Origin: CANNBR01 sp964592275
Lineage (GTDB): Bacteria; Babelota; Babeliae; Babelales; CAIQNR01
Assembly (NCBI GenBank): GCA_964592275.1
Contig: CAZQDJ010000002.1
Location: forward strand, 1 to 58,020
Direction of reading: 5' to 3'
DNA length: 58,020 nucleotides
Below the pieces are notes generated by a model. The model was not told where the DNA came from and ran no database searches. It saw nothing but the letters and a program-made list of their open reading frames with translations. Of the stretch, positions 1-8,772 are shown in pieces. Position numbers and translations under genes: made by a program. Every line of letters begins with the position of its first letter. Position 1 is the first letter of the stretch.

Positions 1-1
1 T

Positions 2-46
2 GCTTTGGAGCTAAATCCCGATGCTAGTGGAAACTTTCAGATGTAA
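2..46 (+). CDS. C-terminal end of an upstream gene (partial)
   Basis: Read in frame 2, the first bases encode ALELNPDASGNFQM followed by TAA, and the next gene's strong ribosome site begins 15 bases later. The open frame up to the window edge and the tight spacing suggest the tail of a co-transcribed upstream gene. The residues ELNPDA resemble the end of a TPR-type helix, but 14 residues are too few to name a family. The piece is too short to exclude chance. Confidence 0.4.
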   Translation, partial: ALELNPDASGNFQM

Positions 47-72
47 ATCGACCCTATATAAAGGAGGTCGAA

Positions 73-687
73 ATGAAACAAACTGATTGGGAAGGTTTTT
101 TCCAGGCTCTTGCACCATTTTCGGAAACGCCTTATCAGAAAGTTTTTATTATTGATGTCGTACATTTGCATTCGAATGACAAAGATGAAGGTGAAGACGA
201 AGATGAAGGTGAAGAAACTGTCTTAAAAAAAGTTGTTATTATTTCCGATAATAAGACACGAAAGGCCTATTTTACTAGACATGACGATAAGCTTTTTATG
301 TCAAAGCTTACTGAGATATCACATTACGTCCATGAAGCATCTATCCAAGAACTATCAGAAAAAAGAAAATTAAAGTACGAAAAACTTTATGCAAATGGAA
401 AAGCTAAACTTATGTATGAATCAAAACCATCTTCGGATAGTGCTCCAGATATGCGTTCAATCTATAAACATCTTACTCCTAGTAGCACTGCTGTCATGGA
501 ACAAGCTATTTCAAACCGCGCGTCTCTCATCACTGACCCGTCACCAAAGCGTTCACGTAAAGAATCTATCCCCTTCACTACACCAGATCCTATGCAATCA
601 TTTGGCAAAGGATTAGAAATCGCTGAACAAGATGTTTCACATATTTTGAAGGAAGCAATACAAGATGTTGACACAGACTTCCATTAA
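73..687 (+). CDS. Acidic cytoplasmic protein of unknown function
   Basis: This 204-residue protein is not recognised. It starts at an ATG placed 5 bases after a very strong ribosome site (AAAGGAGGT). There is no signal peptide or membrane segment, so it is probably cytoplasmic, unlike most small orphans in this window. A low-complexity acidic stretch of Asp, Glu and Gly lies near residues 36-48. The second half is rich in Ser, Pro and Lys and looks disordered. It follows an upstream gene tail by only 26 bases and may share its transcript. No hairpin terminator was seen after it. Confidence 0.7.
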   Translation: MKQTDWEGFFQALAPFSETPYQKVFIIDVVHLHSNDKDEGEDEDEGEETVLKKVVIISDNKTRKAYFTRHDDKLFMSKLTEISHYVHEASIQELSEKRKLKYEKLYANGKAKLMYESKPSSDSAPDMRSIYKHLTPSSTAVMEQAISNRASLITDPSPKRSRKESIPFTTPDPMQSFGKGLEIAEQDVSHILKEAIQDVDTDFH

Positions 688-874
688 GCAGAATTTACTG
701 TCCTACAAAGCTCAGCAAACGATTAGGTACTTTAGGCTGACTACTTGCAGAAAAAAAGCTTAAATATAGCCGCACAACATCTCCTTTGAAAGATAATCAC
801 TCTTTAATGAATGGCCTCATAACTCCTTTTTTACACAATTTAGAGAAATCGCTGAAGACTTAAAAGATCCCCCT

Positions 875-910
875 TTGACAGCTTAATGTTATTATATTAG
901 TCTAATAGAA
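875..910 (+). promoter_or_regulatory. Candidate sigma-70 promoter
   Basis: A perfect TTGACA box at 875-880 is followed by an AT-rich stretch ending in TTAGTCTAAT. The -10 hexamer at the usual 17-base spacing (TAGTCT) is a poor match. It lies about 40 bases before the exported orphan gene that starts at 945, the right place for its promoter. Confidence 0.3.
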
Positions 911-944
911 ATAAATATATAGAAAAGTACTGAGGAGTTTTATC

Positions 945-2018
945 ATGAAAAAGAACCTATTTATTTTTGGTTTGTTAGGATGTATGACACTTCATTTAGC
1001 ACAAGGTGCCGAAAAGATGATACCTACCACTTTAGGGTTTTTTGAGTCTTCAAGCTTTAAAAAAGGTTTTACTACTCAGTCTATTAATCCTGGCATGCGA
1101 GCATTAATAGCTACCTCTTATCAATCTTCTGCTCATTTCAATAGACCTGCATTGCTTGCTATTTGTGCACCAATGCCTCACCAAACAACAGTACCAACCC
1201 CTAAACTTCTTAATCCTGCTGCCGCTGCTGCTCAACAAACTGATACTCTTTTTCAAGAACACGAAGAACATTACGAACTCATTCCTGAACAATTTTCTAC
1301 CATTGGATCTATTGTCTCAAAAACGCTCACAGCTCTTGAAAGCGAACAAACAGATAACGCAGCGCTTGAACAACTGCAAGAATCTTGGACAACCTTGGGA
1401 AGCTTCGTAAAACTTTCTTATGAAAGCTTTACAAGCGATTTGAAAAATAACTTTGACAGAAAGATAACGCCGCTTCTCAATGAAGATTATACCAATGCTC
1501 CAAGCTGCCTTGGATTTACTCTTCATGATTCTCTCACTTCAGAAAGCGCCAAAGAAAAATTTACTTTTTTAACGAGGGCCCTTGATCTCCTTAAAAATCT
1601 CGAAAAAAATCCAAAATCTACAGAAGAAATTTCAGCAGCTCGTACTCTAATCCAAAAACACCTTACCTGCGCTTGTGCCACTGGATTTGTAAAAGCAGAA
1701 TCATTTGCTTCTCTTGATTCCCTAGAAAATGTTGTTCAATTTGTCGAAGAAGTAGAACCATTCTTTGGCATTGTTCGCCAAACTTACTTCTTGCTACGTG
1801 AACCACTTGGCCTTGATGTTTTTAAGAATTATTGTCAGGGAAAAGAAGTCCTTGAAGAAAAAGTTAATGATTATAAAAAAGCTCTTGATCATTACAAAAT
1901 CAATCCATCACTCACGGGAACTGTTATGAGTGCTTTGGTATATAAAAAAGCAGCTGGAGAACTGGAATCACAAGATAGAGTAAAAGTTCTTGCTGCGCTA
2001 AACGGCTGTCTTCAGTAA
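945..2018 (+). CDS. Exported protein of unknown function
   Basis: This 357-residue protein is not recognised. The first 21 residues form a classical Sec signal peptide: two Lys, a hydrophobic core around LFIFGLLGC, then a small-residue site near AQGA. The mature part is mostly predicted helix with Leu- and Glu-rich segments, and there is no later membrane span. The start is fixed by a GAGGAG ribosome site 8 bases before the ATG. A TTGACA box lies upstream and a hairpin terminator begins 22 bases after the stop, so it is probably transcribed alone. The core Cys at residue 13 is not followed by a clear lipobox. Confidence 0.8.
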   Translation: MKKNLFIFGLLGCMTLHLAQGAEKMIPTTLGFFESSSFKKGFTTQSINPGMRALIATSYQSSAHFNRPALLAICAPMPHQTTVPTPKLLNPAAAAAQQTDTLFQEHEEHYELIPEQFSTIGSIVSKTLTALESEQTDNAALEQLQESWTTLGSFVKLSYESFTSDLKNNFDRKITPLLNEDYTNAPSCLGFTLHDSLTSESAKEKFTFLTRALDLLKNLEKNPKSTEEISAARTLIQKHLTCACATGFVKAESFASLDSLENVVQFVEEVEPFFGIVRQTYFLLREPLGLDVFKNYCQGKEVLEEKVNDYKKALDHYKINPSLTGTVMSALVYKKAAGELESQDRVKVLAALNGCLQ

Positions 2019-2040
2019 AAAAATGTCGAAAACAAGTACT

Positions 2041-2077
2041 AAAAAAGAGCTTGATTTTAAAACTAGGCTCTTTTTTT
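2041..2077 (+). terminator. Rho-independent terminator
   Basis: AAAAAAGAGC pairs with GCTCTTTTTT across a 16-base loop and a T run follows. It sits just after the 357-residue exported protein. It is also part of a longer imperfect direct repeat shared with the leuS terminator 1.1 kb downstream. Confidence 0.85.
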
Positions 2078-2125
2078 ATTTCAAAATTATGACTTATGAA
2101 ACAGCAAAACTGATTCATGGTACAG
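2041..2125. repeat. Degraded copy of the leuS 3' end plus terminator (left copy)
   Basis: This stretch aligns with 3161-3250, which holds the leuS terminator and last leuS codons. Both have a GAGC/GCTC hairpin, a T run, the identical 14-mer AAAATTATGACTTA, and then a leuS-like tail. On the minus strand the left copy reads VP, stop, ISFAVS, stop, where leuS reads VPNRLVSFVIS, stop. One in-frame stop and a 6-base deletion separate them. Several of the differences fall at third codon positions, as expected of once-coding DNA. The two copies flank the MNT/HEPN gene pair. Confidence 0.6.
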
Positions 2126-2201
2126 TAATATATGAGAGAGCTTTTATATCAAAAAAATAATATCGCCATTGTCAATGAGAACAAACATAGCGGAGAAGCC
2201 T

Positions 2202-2519
2202 ATGCGGCAAAAAGTGAGATTACGAGATTCAGATGTTGATTACATTATTGAATCCTTTAAACAACATTTTGGAAAAGATGATCATTTATGGTTATTTGGT
2301 TCCAGAGTTGATCTTGAAAAGCGTGGGGGGGATATAGACCTTTATGTGGAAACTTACATTGAGCAATCAGAAGCTTTTTCAAGAAAAATGAAATTTTTAG
2401 GAAACCTCTGGAGAGGTATTGGAGAACAAAAAATAGATATTGTGGTGCATGTATTAAAGCGCCTTGAAAAATTACCTATTTATGAGATAGCAAGAGAAGA
2501 AGGAGTCCAATTGGTATGA
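2202..2519 (+). CDS. MNT-type nucleotidyltransferase (MntA-like antitoxin)
   Basis: This is a minimal nucleotidyltransferase of about 105 residues. It has the family motif GS at residues 33-34 and the metal-binding D44-I-D46 pair inside GGDIDLY, giving GSX9DXD. In the MntA/HepT family the partner enzyme transfers AMP to the HEPN toxin to silence it; that role here is inferred. I chose the ATG after GGAGAAG (spacing about 6). The upstream ATG at 2175 and TTG at 2169 lack a ribosome site. Its stop overlaps the next start in ATGA, so the pair is translationally coupled. It lies between the two leuS-end repeats, suggesting acquisition as a module. Confidence 0.85.
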   Translation: MRQKVRLRDSDVDYIIESFKQHFGKDDHLWLFGSRVDLEKRGGDIDLYVETYIEQSEAFSRKMKFLGNLWRGIGEQKIDIVVHVLKRLEKLPIYEIAREEGVQLV

Positions 2520-3001
2520 AAAAGGAAAATAAAGATATGAAGGCTTTTCAGATTCATATTACTCATGTTGAATTGCATTTTGAGCAAGTACGTTATCTAA
2601 TGCATGAATTGAAAAATATTTTACCTTTTACAGAAGGAAATCTTAAAATTATGGCTTTTTCTCAAAAAGCTTTGTGCGATTCGCTTCTTTATCGTTTTGC
2701 CATGATACAAGATACGCTGGGGGGTAAAATTTTGCCTTTGATTATAGATATAACGAAAGAAAAGACGGTTTATCTTACTTTCATAGATAAATTACATTTT
2801 TTAGAACGTTTACATATTGTTGATGATGCATATGAATGGTCTGATATTCGAGACTTAAGGAATGCTATTGCTCATGTATATGAGCCTACGCCGCAAGAAC
2901 AAGCAAATTCCTTAAATAAAGTTTATACAGCGCTTCCTGTTCTTGAAGAATGTTTTAAGCGAATTAAAAAACGACTGGCAGAAATTTCAGCCGGTAAGTG
3001 A
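2516..3001 (+). CDS. HEPN-domain protein (HepT-like toxin / HI0074 family)
   Basis: This 161-residue helical protein pairs with the upstream nucleotidyltransferase through a 4-base ATGA overlap. The diagnostic motif is R115-N-A-I-A-H120-V-Y122, which matches RX4HXY of HepT toxins. In that family Arg and His form the RNase site and Tyr is the residue AMPylated by MntA. Activity here is inferred from that motif. A weaker alternative is the nucleotidyltransferase substrate-binding family HI0074, which has the same four-helix fold. An AAGGAG site lies about 11 bases before the ATG. Transcription probably ends at the hairpin shared with leuS. Confidence 0.85.
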   Translation: MKKENKDMKAFQIHITHVELHFEQVRYLMHELKNILPFTEGNLKIMAFSQKALCDSLLYRFAMIQDTLGGKILPLIIDITKEKTVYLTFIDKLHFLERLHIVDDAYEWSDIRDLRNAIAHVYEPTPQEQANSLNKVYTALPVLEECFKRIKKRLAEISAGK

Positions 3002-3093
3002 CTTTAGCCTCTAAAGTCATGTTATTCACTATGATTTTTGTGCAATTATCCTGGATCCTTACACTCACTCACTTGTCCGCGCATTCGCACGAG

Positions 3094-3157
3094 ACAATCT
3101 CGTATCGCTGAGGACGACGAGGATTTTTATTTATTCATTAATTTCTAGACAATTTTA
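3094..3157. repeat. Dispersed repeat, copy C (diverged)
   Basis: On the minus strand this stretch reads a leader with AATTAATGAATAAATAAAAAT, less the first base, matching the leader of repeat copies near 9951 and 48472. It is followed by CGTCGTCCTCAG where the other copies have TGTCATCCCCAG. A small hairpin (ACGAGA caa TCTCGT) lies beside it at 3089-3103. It sits directly after the HEPN gene and before the leuS terminator. Confidence 0.5.
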
Positions 3158-3206
3158 AAATAAAAAGAGCCTCATTCTCAGCGAACAGGCTCTTTTTATT
3201 TTAAAA
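3153..3206. terminator. Bidirectional terminator between hepT-like gene and leuS
   Basis: A perfect inverted repeat with 20-base arms (3153-3172 and 3187-3206) and a 14-base loop holds AGAGCCT/AGGCTCT flanked by A and T runs on both sides. It can end transcription from the HEPN gene on the plus strand and from leuS on the minus strand, which converge here. Confidence 0.9.
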
Positions 3207-3250
3207 ATTATGACTTACGAGATAACAAAACTTACTAACCGGTTAGGTAC
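3161..3250. repeat. leuS 3' end plus terminator (right copy of direct repeat)
   Basis: This is the intact partner of the degraded copy at 2041-2125, in the same orientation. It covers the terminator and the last dozen leuS codons. Together the two copies bracket about 1 kb holding the toxin-antitoxin pair and dispersed-repeat copy C. Confidence 0.6.
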
Positions 3251-5662
3251 AAAAATAACTTTTTGTATCGTCTTGCCCTCAAGCCATTTTTCAATAACGA
3301 CTTGTGCTTGTGGTTGAACCATATCCTGAGCGCTATCTCGAGCAACGATAATTTGACCACGAACCTTACCATTCACTTGAATAGCAATTTCAACAGTAGT
3401 TTGTACGGTAAAGGCTGGGTCATATGCAGGCCATTCACAGTCACGCAATTTTTTACCAAACTGGTTTTCAAGTAATTCGCTTGCCATATGAGGAGCAAGG
3501 GCTGAAAGAGCAACCACTACTTGTTGCGCAGAGGTTTTCCCCACTTTCATTTTTTGTTGAATAAGATCATTTAATAATTCCATAGCAGCCGAAAGCGCTG
3601 TGTTTGGTTTGAATTGATCAAGACGGTCTTGGAAAGCTTTTAAAAATTGCTGTACACGAACTTTTGATTCACGAGTTTCTTGAGAATCCGCCACCACAGC
3701 ATCACCACTAAAGTACGCAATAAAACGCTGAGTAAAACGACGCACTCCTTCAAGACCATTATCTTGCCACTCACAATCAAGTTCTGGTGGACCCATAAAA
3801 AGGATGTACATACGGAGCACATCTGACCCATATATTTTTACAATTTCATCAGGGTTAACTACGTTCCCTTTTGATTTTGACATTTTTTCAACCAAGCCAC
3901 TCTTTTCTGAATATTTATTTACCATTCCCTGGTTAAACAAACGAGTGAACGGTTCTTTGAAAGGGACAAAACCACCATCGTGCAATACTTTTACGTAAAA
4001 ACGGGAATAAAGTAAGTGTAAAATTGCATGCTCAATACCACCAACGTACAAATCAACAGGAAGCCAGTATTTTAAATCAGCTTGATCAAAGGCAGCGGTA
4101 TCTAATTGTGGGTTTGGATACCGTAAAAAATACCAACAAGACCCTGCCCATTGAGGCATTGTATTTGTTTCTCGTTTTGCCGGATTTTTACACTGAGGAC
4201 AGCTTGTATTCACCCAGTCGGTGATACCTGCAAGAGGTGATTCTCCGGTACCCGTTGGCTCATATTTTTCAACTTCCGGTAAAACGACCGGCAACTCAGA
4301 TTCTGGCACTGCAACAACACCGCAACTCTTACAATGGATCAAAGGAATTGGCTCACCCCAATAACGCTGACGAGAGAAAATCCAATCACGCAATTTGTAC
4401 GTCACCGTACGTTTTGCAAGACCCTGTTCTTCCAAATAATCTTTGAGCTGCTCACTAATATCACCACAGCGTTTACCTATAAATTGTTGAGGCCCTACCG
4501 ATAAAATCCCATTCTTCATATCGGTGTAACAAACTTCCTCTGCAAGCACTTTCTTTTTAAGTTCTTCGTCATGAGGAGGGTACATCCCAACCGTAAGGGG
4601 GATGTTATATTTTTTTGCAAAAGTAACATCACGCTCATCATGAGCGGAACATTTAACAATCCCCGTGCCATAATCAGCAATAGCAAAACTGGCTACCCAA
4701 ATTGGAAGCTCTTTACCATCAAGCGGATTTATAACATAACGGCCCGTAAAGATACCTTCGATTTCTTTTTCTCCCTCGTTACCAGCAGCAATGCGCTTCT
4801 TAATGACCTCATCGCAAAAGGCAAGGATTTCATTTTTATTGGAAATACCTTCAAGTAGTTGTGGCAACAATGCATGGTCAGGAGCGATTACGACATAAGT
4901 ATCTGCGTAGCATGTTTCAAAATGAGCAGAGAACGATTGAAGAACAAGATCCATATCTTTAACTGGAGATGAGAAGGTTAGGCCTTCACTTTTGCCGATC
5001 CAATTTTTTTGCATCAGCTTAACTTTTTCTGGCCACTCAAGCTCATCAAGATCATTTAATAATTGTTCTGCATAGGAAGTAATTTTAAGCACCCATTGTG
5101 GGATATCTTTTTTAGTAACTGTTGTTCCACAACGTTCGCATCCGCCATTGACCACCTCTTCATTGGCTAAACCGGTCTTACAAGAGGGGCACCAGTTAAT
5201 AGGCATAGAAGATTGGTATGCAAGACCACGTTTAAACATTTGTAAAAAGATCCACTGAGTCCATTTGTAGTACTCAGGATCGGTTGTATTAACTTCTTTG
5301 GTCCAATCATAGAGTGCGCCGACTTCTTCAAGTTGTTTTTTAAACGTAGCAACGTTAGTGTCAGTAGAAATGCGCGGGTGAATACCTTTTTTAAGAGCAT
5401 CATTTTCAGCAGGAAGACCAAAAGCATCCCAACCCATAGGATGAAGCACGTTGTATCCTTGCAGCCATTTTATACGAGCATAAACATCAGAAAGAACATA
5501 CCCTCTCCAGTGCCCTACGTGAAGACCAGAGCCGGAAGGATACGGGAACATGTCAAGGCAATAATATTTCTTACCTGTTCTACTATCTGTTGCGCGAGTA
5601 TCTGGATCTTGTGCCCAGCGCTTTTGCCATTTTTTTTCTACTTCGGCTACGTTGTACTGCAT
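3215..5662 (-). CDS. leuS: Leucyl-tRNA synthetase
   Basis: This cytoplasmic class I synthetase charges tRNA-Leu with leucine. The 815-residue length is normal. The HIGH signature appears as HVGH at residues 48-51 after FPYPSGSGL, and KMSKS lies at 593-597. Between them are the CP1 editing domain and two zinc-ribbon-like Cys pairs (near CPSCKTGL and CERCG). The end VPNRLVSFVIS is typical of the bacterial form. A modest GGGAAG site precedes the ATG. The gene converges on the HEPN gene and shares its hairpin terminator. A degraded copy of its last codons lies about 1.1 kb further downstream. Confidence 0.97.
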   Translation of the reverse strand: MQYNVAEVEKKWQKRWAQDPDTRATDSRTGKKYYCLDMFPYPSGSGLHVGHWRGYVLSDVYARIKWLQGYNVLHPMGWDAFGLPAENDALKKGIHPRISTDTNVATFKKQLEEVGALYDWTKEVNTTDPEYYKWTQWIFLQMFKRGLAYQSSMPINWCPSCKTGLANEEVVNGGCERCGTTVTKKDIPQWVLKITSYAEQLLNDLDELEWPEKVKLMQKNWIGKSEGLTFSSPVKDMDLVLQSFSAHFETCYADTYVVIAPDHALLPQLLEGISNKNEILAFCDEVIKKRIAAGNEGEKEIEGIFTGRYVINPLDGKELPIWVASFAIADYGTGIVKCSAHDERDVTFAKKYNIPLTVGMYPPHDEELKKKVLAEEVCYTDMKNGILSVGPQQFIGKRCGDISEQLKDYLEEQGLAKRTVTYKLRDWIFSRQRYWGEPIPLIHCKSCGVVAVPESELPVVLPEVEKYEPTGTGESPLAGITDWVNTSCPQCKNPAKRETNTMPQWAGSCWYFLRYPNPQLDTAAFDQADLKYWLPVDLYVGGIEHAILHLLYSRFYVKVLHDGGFVPFKEPFTRLFNQGMVNKYSEKSGLVEKMSKSKGNVVNPDEIVKIYGSDVLRMYILFMGPPELDCEWQDNGLEGVRRFTQRFIAYFSGDAVVADSQETRESKVRVQQFLKAFQDRLDQFKPNTALSAAMELLNDLIQQKMKVGKTSAQQVVVALSALAPHMASELLENQFGKKLRDCEWPAYDPAFTVQTTVEIAIQVNGKVRGQIIVARDSAQDMVQPQAQVVIEKWLEGKTIQKVIFVPNRLVSFVIS

Positions 5663-5763
5663 TTTTTATCTTCCCAACAACTAAAAAAGGCCCATCTCTA
5701 GGCTTTTCAGTGTACTGAGGGTACTAATAATCGTCAAAACAGTTCGTGTAGATAGATTAAAAA

Positions 5764-6237
5764 TTAAAGGCGAGAAGGGTTAGCTTCCTCTCTTTCTTTG
5801 TTTTTTAATAGTAATTTTGCAAGATTGTATTGGAGAAATCCTGAAGCTAGAACGATACATCCAATACAACTTCCAATCACTATTGAAAAATTAAAATTGT
5901 ATGATGATGGTTCATCTACGATCAAATGCACACCTTGGGATAAGGAAAGAATAGTCGCTCCTGCAATGATAAGATTTTTCCCAGTTTTGCATGTTTCAGT
6001 AGCCACTCTTGCGCGAAAAATTCTTTCTTCTTTGATTATTTGAGTATGATTTCTTAGTTCGGTTATATGCGCTAGAGTAGTTCTTGTGCTTTGTTCATCT
6101 TCTGGTTCTGACTCTGAGTTTCTTTGTGATATTTCAAAAGCATCTGGGTTATTTGCATAATCTTGAAGTTCATTATCTGAACTGTGGCAGAGACGAAAGC
6201 TCGTAATCATACAGAATAGTAGTGCAAAAAATTTCAT
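5764..6237 (-). CDS. Exported or membrane protein of unknown function
   Basis: This 157-residue protein is not recognised. An N-terminal hydrophobic segment (residues 1-20, MKFFALLFCM onward) looks like a Sec signal. An acidic Ser/Glu stretch follows around residues 40-52. Two hydrophobic segments near residues 89-107 and 117-138 could form a membrane hairpin. The C-terminus is charged. The ATG follows AGGAAAG by 5 bases, the usual arrangement for exported genes here. It is transcribed toward leuS on the same strand but with a 101-base gap, so co-transcription is uncertain. Confidence 0.7.
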   Translation of the reverse strand: MKFFALLFCMITSFRLCHSSDNELQDYANNPDAFEISQRNSESEPEDEQSTRTTLAHITELRNHTQIIKEERIFRARVATETCKTGKNLIIAGATILSLSQGVHLIVDEPSSYNFNFSIVIGSCIGCIVLASGFLQYNLAKLLLKNKEREEANPSRL

Positions 6238-6585
6238 TTCACTTTCCTTTTTTTAGTTAAAAGCTTATCAAAAAACTAATTGAAAAGACTTTTATGGAGA
6301 TGATAACAGAAGCTGTTTTTGAAGCAATAAAACATATTTTTTTACGAAAAAAATGATGTCGGCAAAAAAGCGTCATTTAATACTTGCCCCAAGAAGAAAA
6401 AAGATGTTCAGAGATTTAAGATTTTGCACTAGAGTTGGCGCTAATAAAGAATGTTTTTAAATAAGACATAGTTAGAAAATGCTCTGTAAATAGGCCTAGA
6501 AAGCCTCTTTAGCTTTACAAAAAATCCCTGACGGATAACATTGAAGATTCGTATTATTTTTTTATTTATCAAAGGGAGTTTTTCC
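6238..6585. other. Gap without a supported gene
   Basis: This intergenic stretch separates two divergently transcribed genes and should hold both promoters. An open frame of 35 codons at about 6352-6459 has no ribosome site and is not called. A weak AGGC/GCCT hairpin lies near 6491-6507. Nothing else stands out. Confidence 0.5.
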
Positions 6586-8556
6586 ATGATTCAACTGTAT
6601 CCTGCTTTATGTGCTGTTATTGGCCTTGGAGTAGCGACCGTTGCGGTACTTTTTTCTAAAACAAGGGGAAAAGAAGTTGCTAATGCAAAAGCGAAAAAGA
6701 TTGCAGATGCCATTGCGCAAGGCGCGATGACATTTCTGCGTGAAGAGTACAAAATTATCGCCTGTGTTGTGGCATTGATTGCTATAGTGCTTGGTTACAC
6801 AGTTGGGATTATTCCAGCTCTTGTATTTATTGGAAGCTCAGTACTTTCATTAACGACAGGTTTTTTGGGTATGCGTGCAGCAACGTCTGCTAATGTTCGT
6901 ACAACTATTGCAGCACAAGAATCAGGGGAACATGGAGCATTTTTAACCGCATTATTTGGTGGTGGGGTTATGGGGTTTGCTGTAGCAACCTTTGGGCTTT
7001 TTGGCATGACCTTTGTAATGTATCAGTATGGTCAGGCGCATAATCTTATTACCATTTTGACCTGTTTTGGTCTTGGTGCAAGTGTTGTTGCTTTTTTTGC
7101 TCGTATTGGTGGTGGGATTTATACCAAGTCAGCAGATGTTGGTGCAGACCTTGTAGGTAAATTAGAAATGGGTATTCCAGAAGATGATCCACGCAACCCA
7201 GCAGTTATTGCTGATAACGTTGGTGACTGCGTGGGTGATACTGCTGGAATGGGAGCAGATATTTATGAATCCTATGTGAGCGCTATGGTTTCGTGTGTTA
7301 TTTTGGCTCTTACGCTTCATGCAAGTAATGTAGCTTACGCATTGTTGCCATTAGCTCTTTCAGGCCTTGGATTAGTGAGTTCTCTTTTTGGACTTCTTTC
7401 AAATCTTGTTTTAAAAGCTGGCCCAGCTGCAATGCTTCGTAATGCAACCTATGTTGCAGTTGTAGTATTTCTTGGTGCTGCACGCTGGTATATTAATTTT
7501 CAAAATTTGCCGAGTGAATTGTTTCATGCCTGCATAATTGGTTGTCTTGCAGGGATCGTTATTGGATTAGTGACTGAATATTATACTGGCGGAGCGCCTG
7601 TTAGAAGGCTTGCTCAAAGTTCAGAATCTGGTGCAGCAACAAACATTATTTATGGACTTTCTTTGGGAATGGAATCAGTCTGTCTTCCTGTGATTCTTCT
7701 TGGGTTTGCTGTTGTTGCTGCCTACGTGTTTGGTGGTCATGATTTATACGCAGTAGCTCTTGCGGCAGTTTCTATGCTTGCTACTGTTGGTATTACTATG
7801 ACCGTTGATGCGTATGGCCCGATTGCAGATAATGCAGGTGGTATTGCAGAAATGGCAGGCATGGGCAAAGAGGTTCGTATTATTACCGATAAATTGGATA
7901 CGCTTGGAAACACAACCGCTGCAATGGGCAAAGGATTTGCGATTGGTTCAGCATTATTGACCGCGCTTGCTCTTTTTTCTGCATTCAGTGAAAGTGCACA
8001 TATTGCAGAACTTAATGCATTTGATCCATGGGTATTGTTGGGCATGATCATTGGTGGAGCGATGCCATTTTTGGTTTCTGCATTTACGATGCGTTCAGTT
8101 GGAAACACTGCTCTGAAAATGGTTATGGAAGTTCGTCGTCAATTTAAAGAAATTCCAGGTCTTATGGCGGGTACTGCTGATCCTGATTATGAACGTTGCA
8201 TTGCAATCAGTACTTATGCAGCATTGCGTGAGATGATTCTTCCGGGCGTTATAACAATTATACTTCCTGTTCTAGTGAAGTTTACCCTTGGCAATCATGC
8301 ACTTGGTGGTCTTTTAGTAGGAGCTACTTTGACCGGTATTATGCTTGCTTTGATGATGGCAAATGGTGGTGGTGCGTGGGATAACGCGAAAAAATATATA
8401 GAAGCGGGTAATCTTGGCGGTAAAGGGTCCGATGCTCACAAGGCTGCGGTTGTTGGTGATACTGTTGGCGATCCGTTTAAGGATACTTCTGGTCCAGCAT
8501 TGAACATTTTAGTAAAACTTATGGCGATTGTTTCGCTTTTGCTTGTAGGAATGTAA
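6586..8556 (+). CDS. hppA: Membrane-bound ion-pumping pyrophosphatase
   Basis: This protein hydrolyses cytoplasmic pyrophosphate and pumps H+ and/or Na+ across the inner membrane. The 656 residues form about 16 hydrophobic helices. The pyrophosphate-binding signature DNVGDCVGDTAGMGAD starts at residue 210, and a second one, GDTVGDPFKDTSGP, lies near the C-terminus. GNTTAA at 441-446 carries Ala where K+-independent enzymes carry Lys, so this should be the K+-dependent class; many of those pump Na+. I start at the ATG with GGGAG 7 bases upstream, not the TTG 45 bases earlier, which lacks a site. A hairpin terminator follows closely. Confidence 0.96.
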   Translation: MIQLYPALCAVIGLGVATVAVLFSKTRGKEVANAKAKKIADAIAQGAMTFLREEYKIIACVVALIAIVLGYTVGIIPALVFIGSSVLSLTTGFLGMRAATSANVRTTIAAQESGEHGAFLTALFGGGVMGFAVATFGLFGMTFVMYQYGQAHNLITILTCFGLGASVVAFFARIGGGIYTKSADVGADLVGKLEMGIPEDDPRNPAVIADNVGDCVGDTAGMGADIYESYVSAMVSCVILALTLHASNVAYALLPLALSGLGLVSSLFGLLSNLVLKAGPAAMLRNATYVAVVVFLGAARWYINFQNLPSELFHACIIGCLAGIVIGLVTEYYTGGAPVRRLAQSSESGAATNIIYGLSLGMESVCLPVILLGFAVVAAYVFGGHDLYAVALAAVSMLATVGITMTVDAYGPIADNAGGIAEMAGMGKEVRIITDKLDTLGNTTAAMGKGFAIGSALLTALALFSAFSESAHIAELNAFDPWVLLGMIIGGAMPFLVSAFTMRSVGNTALKMVMEVRRQFKEIPGLMAGTADPDYERCIAISTYAALREMILPGVITIILPVLVKFTLGNHALGGLLVGATLTGIMLALMMANGGGAWDNAKKYIEAGNLGGKGSDAHKAAVVGDTVGDPFKDTSGPALNILVKLMAIVSLLLVGM

Positions 8557-8578
8557 TTCTCATAGTTTTATGAAATTT

Positions 8579-8606
8579 AAAGGGGCTTTTTATGGGCCCC
8601 TTTTTA
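8579..8606 (+). terminator. Rho-independent terminator of hppA
   Basis: AAAGGGGC pairs with GCCCCTTT across a 9-base loop and a T run follows, about 25 bases after the hppA stop. Confidence 0.9.
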
Positions 8607-8772
8607 CTATTCGCTTTATAAAAATCTTTAAGTTTTTAATACGTAACAACTCCAACATTTTGCGCTAAAGAACAAATTACAGGGTAATGGAGGTCAATGC
8701 TTACTCTGGCCTTCTCTCTTTTCTTTTTGGTAGATCTAGAGCTGTTTATAAAACATTAGAGAAAGGGCGACC

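Noticed and set aside
5663..5763. Possible T-box or leader riboswitch before leuS
   Set aside because: The leader is under 100 bases, has no T-box-like consensus and only a poor AAAAGGC/GGCTTTT hairpin with mismatches.
6352..6459. 35-codon frame before hppA (MSAKKRHLILAPRRKK start)
   Set aside because: No ribosome site and too short to judge; left as intergenic.
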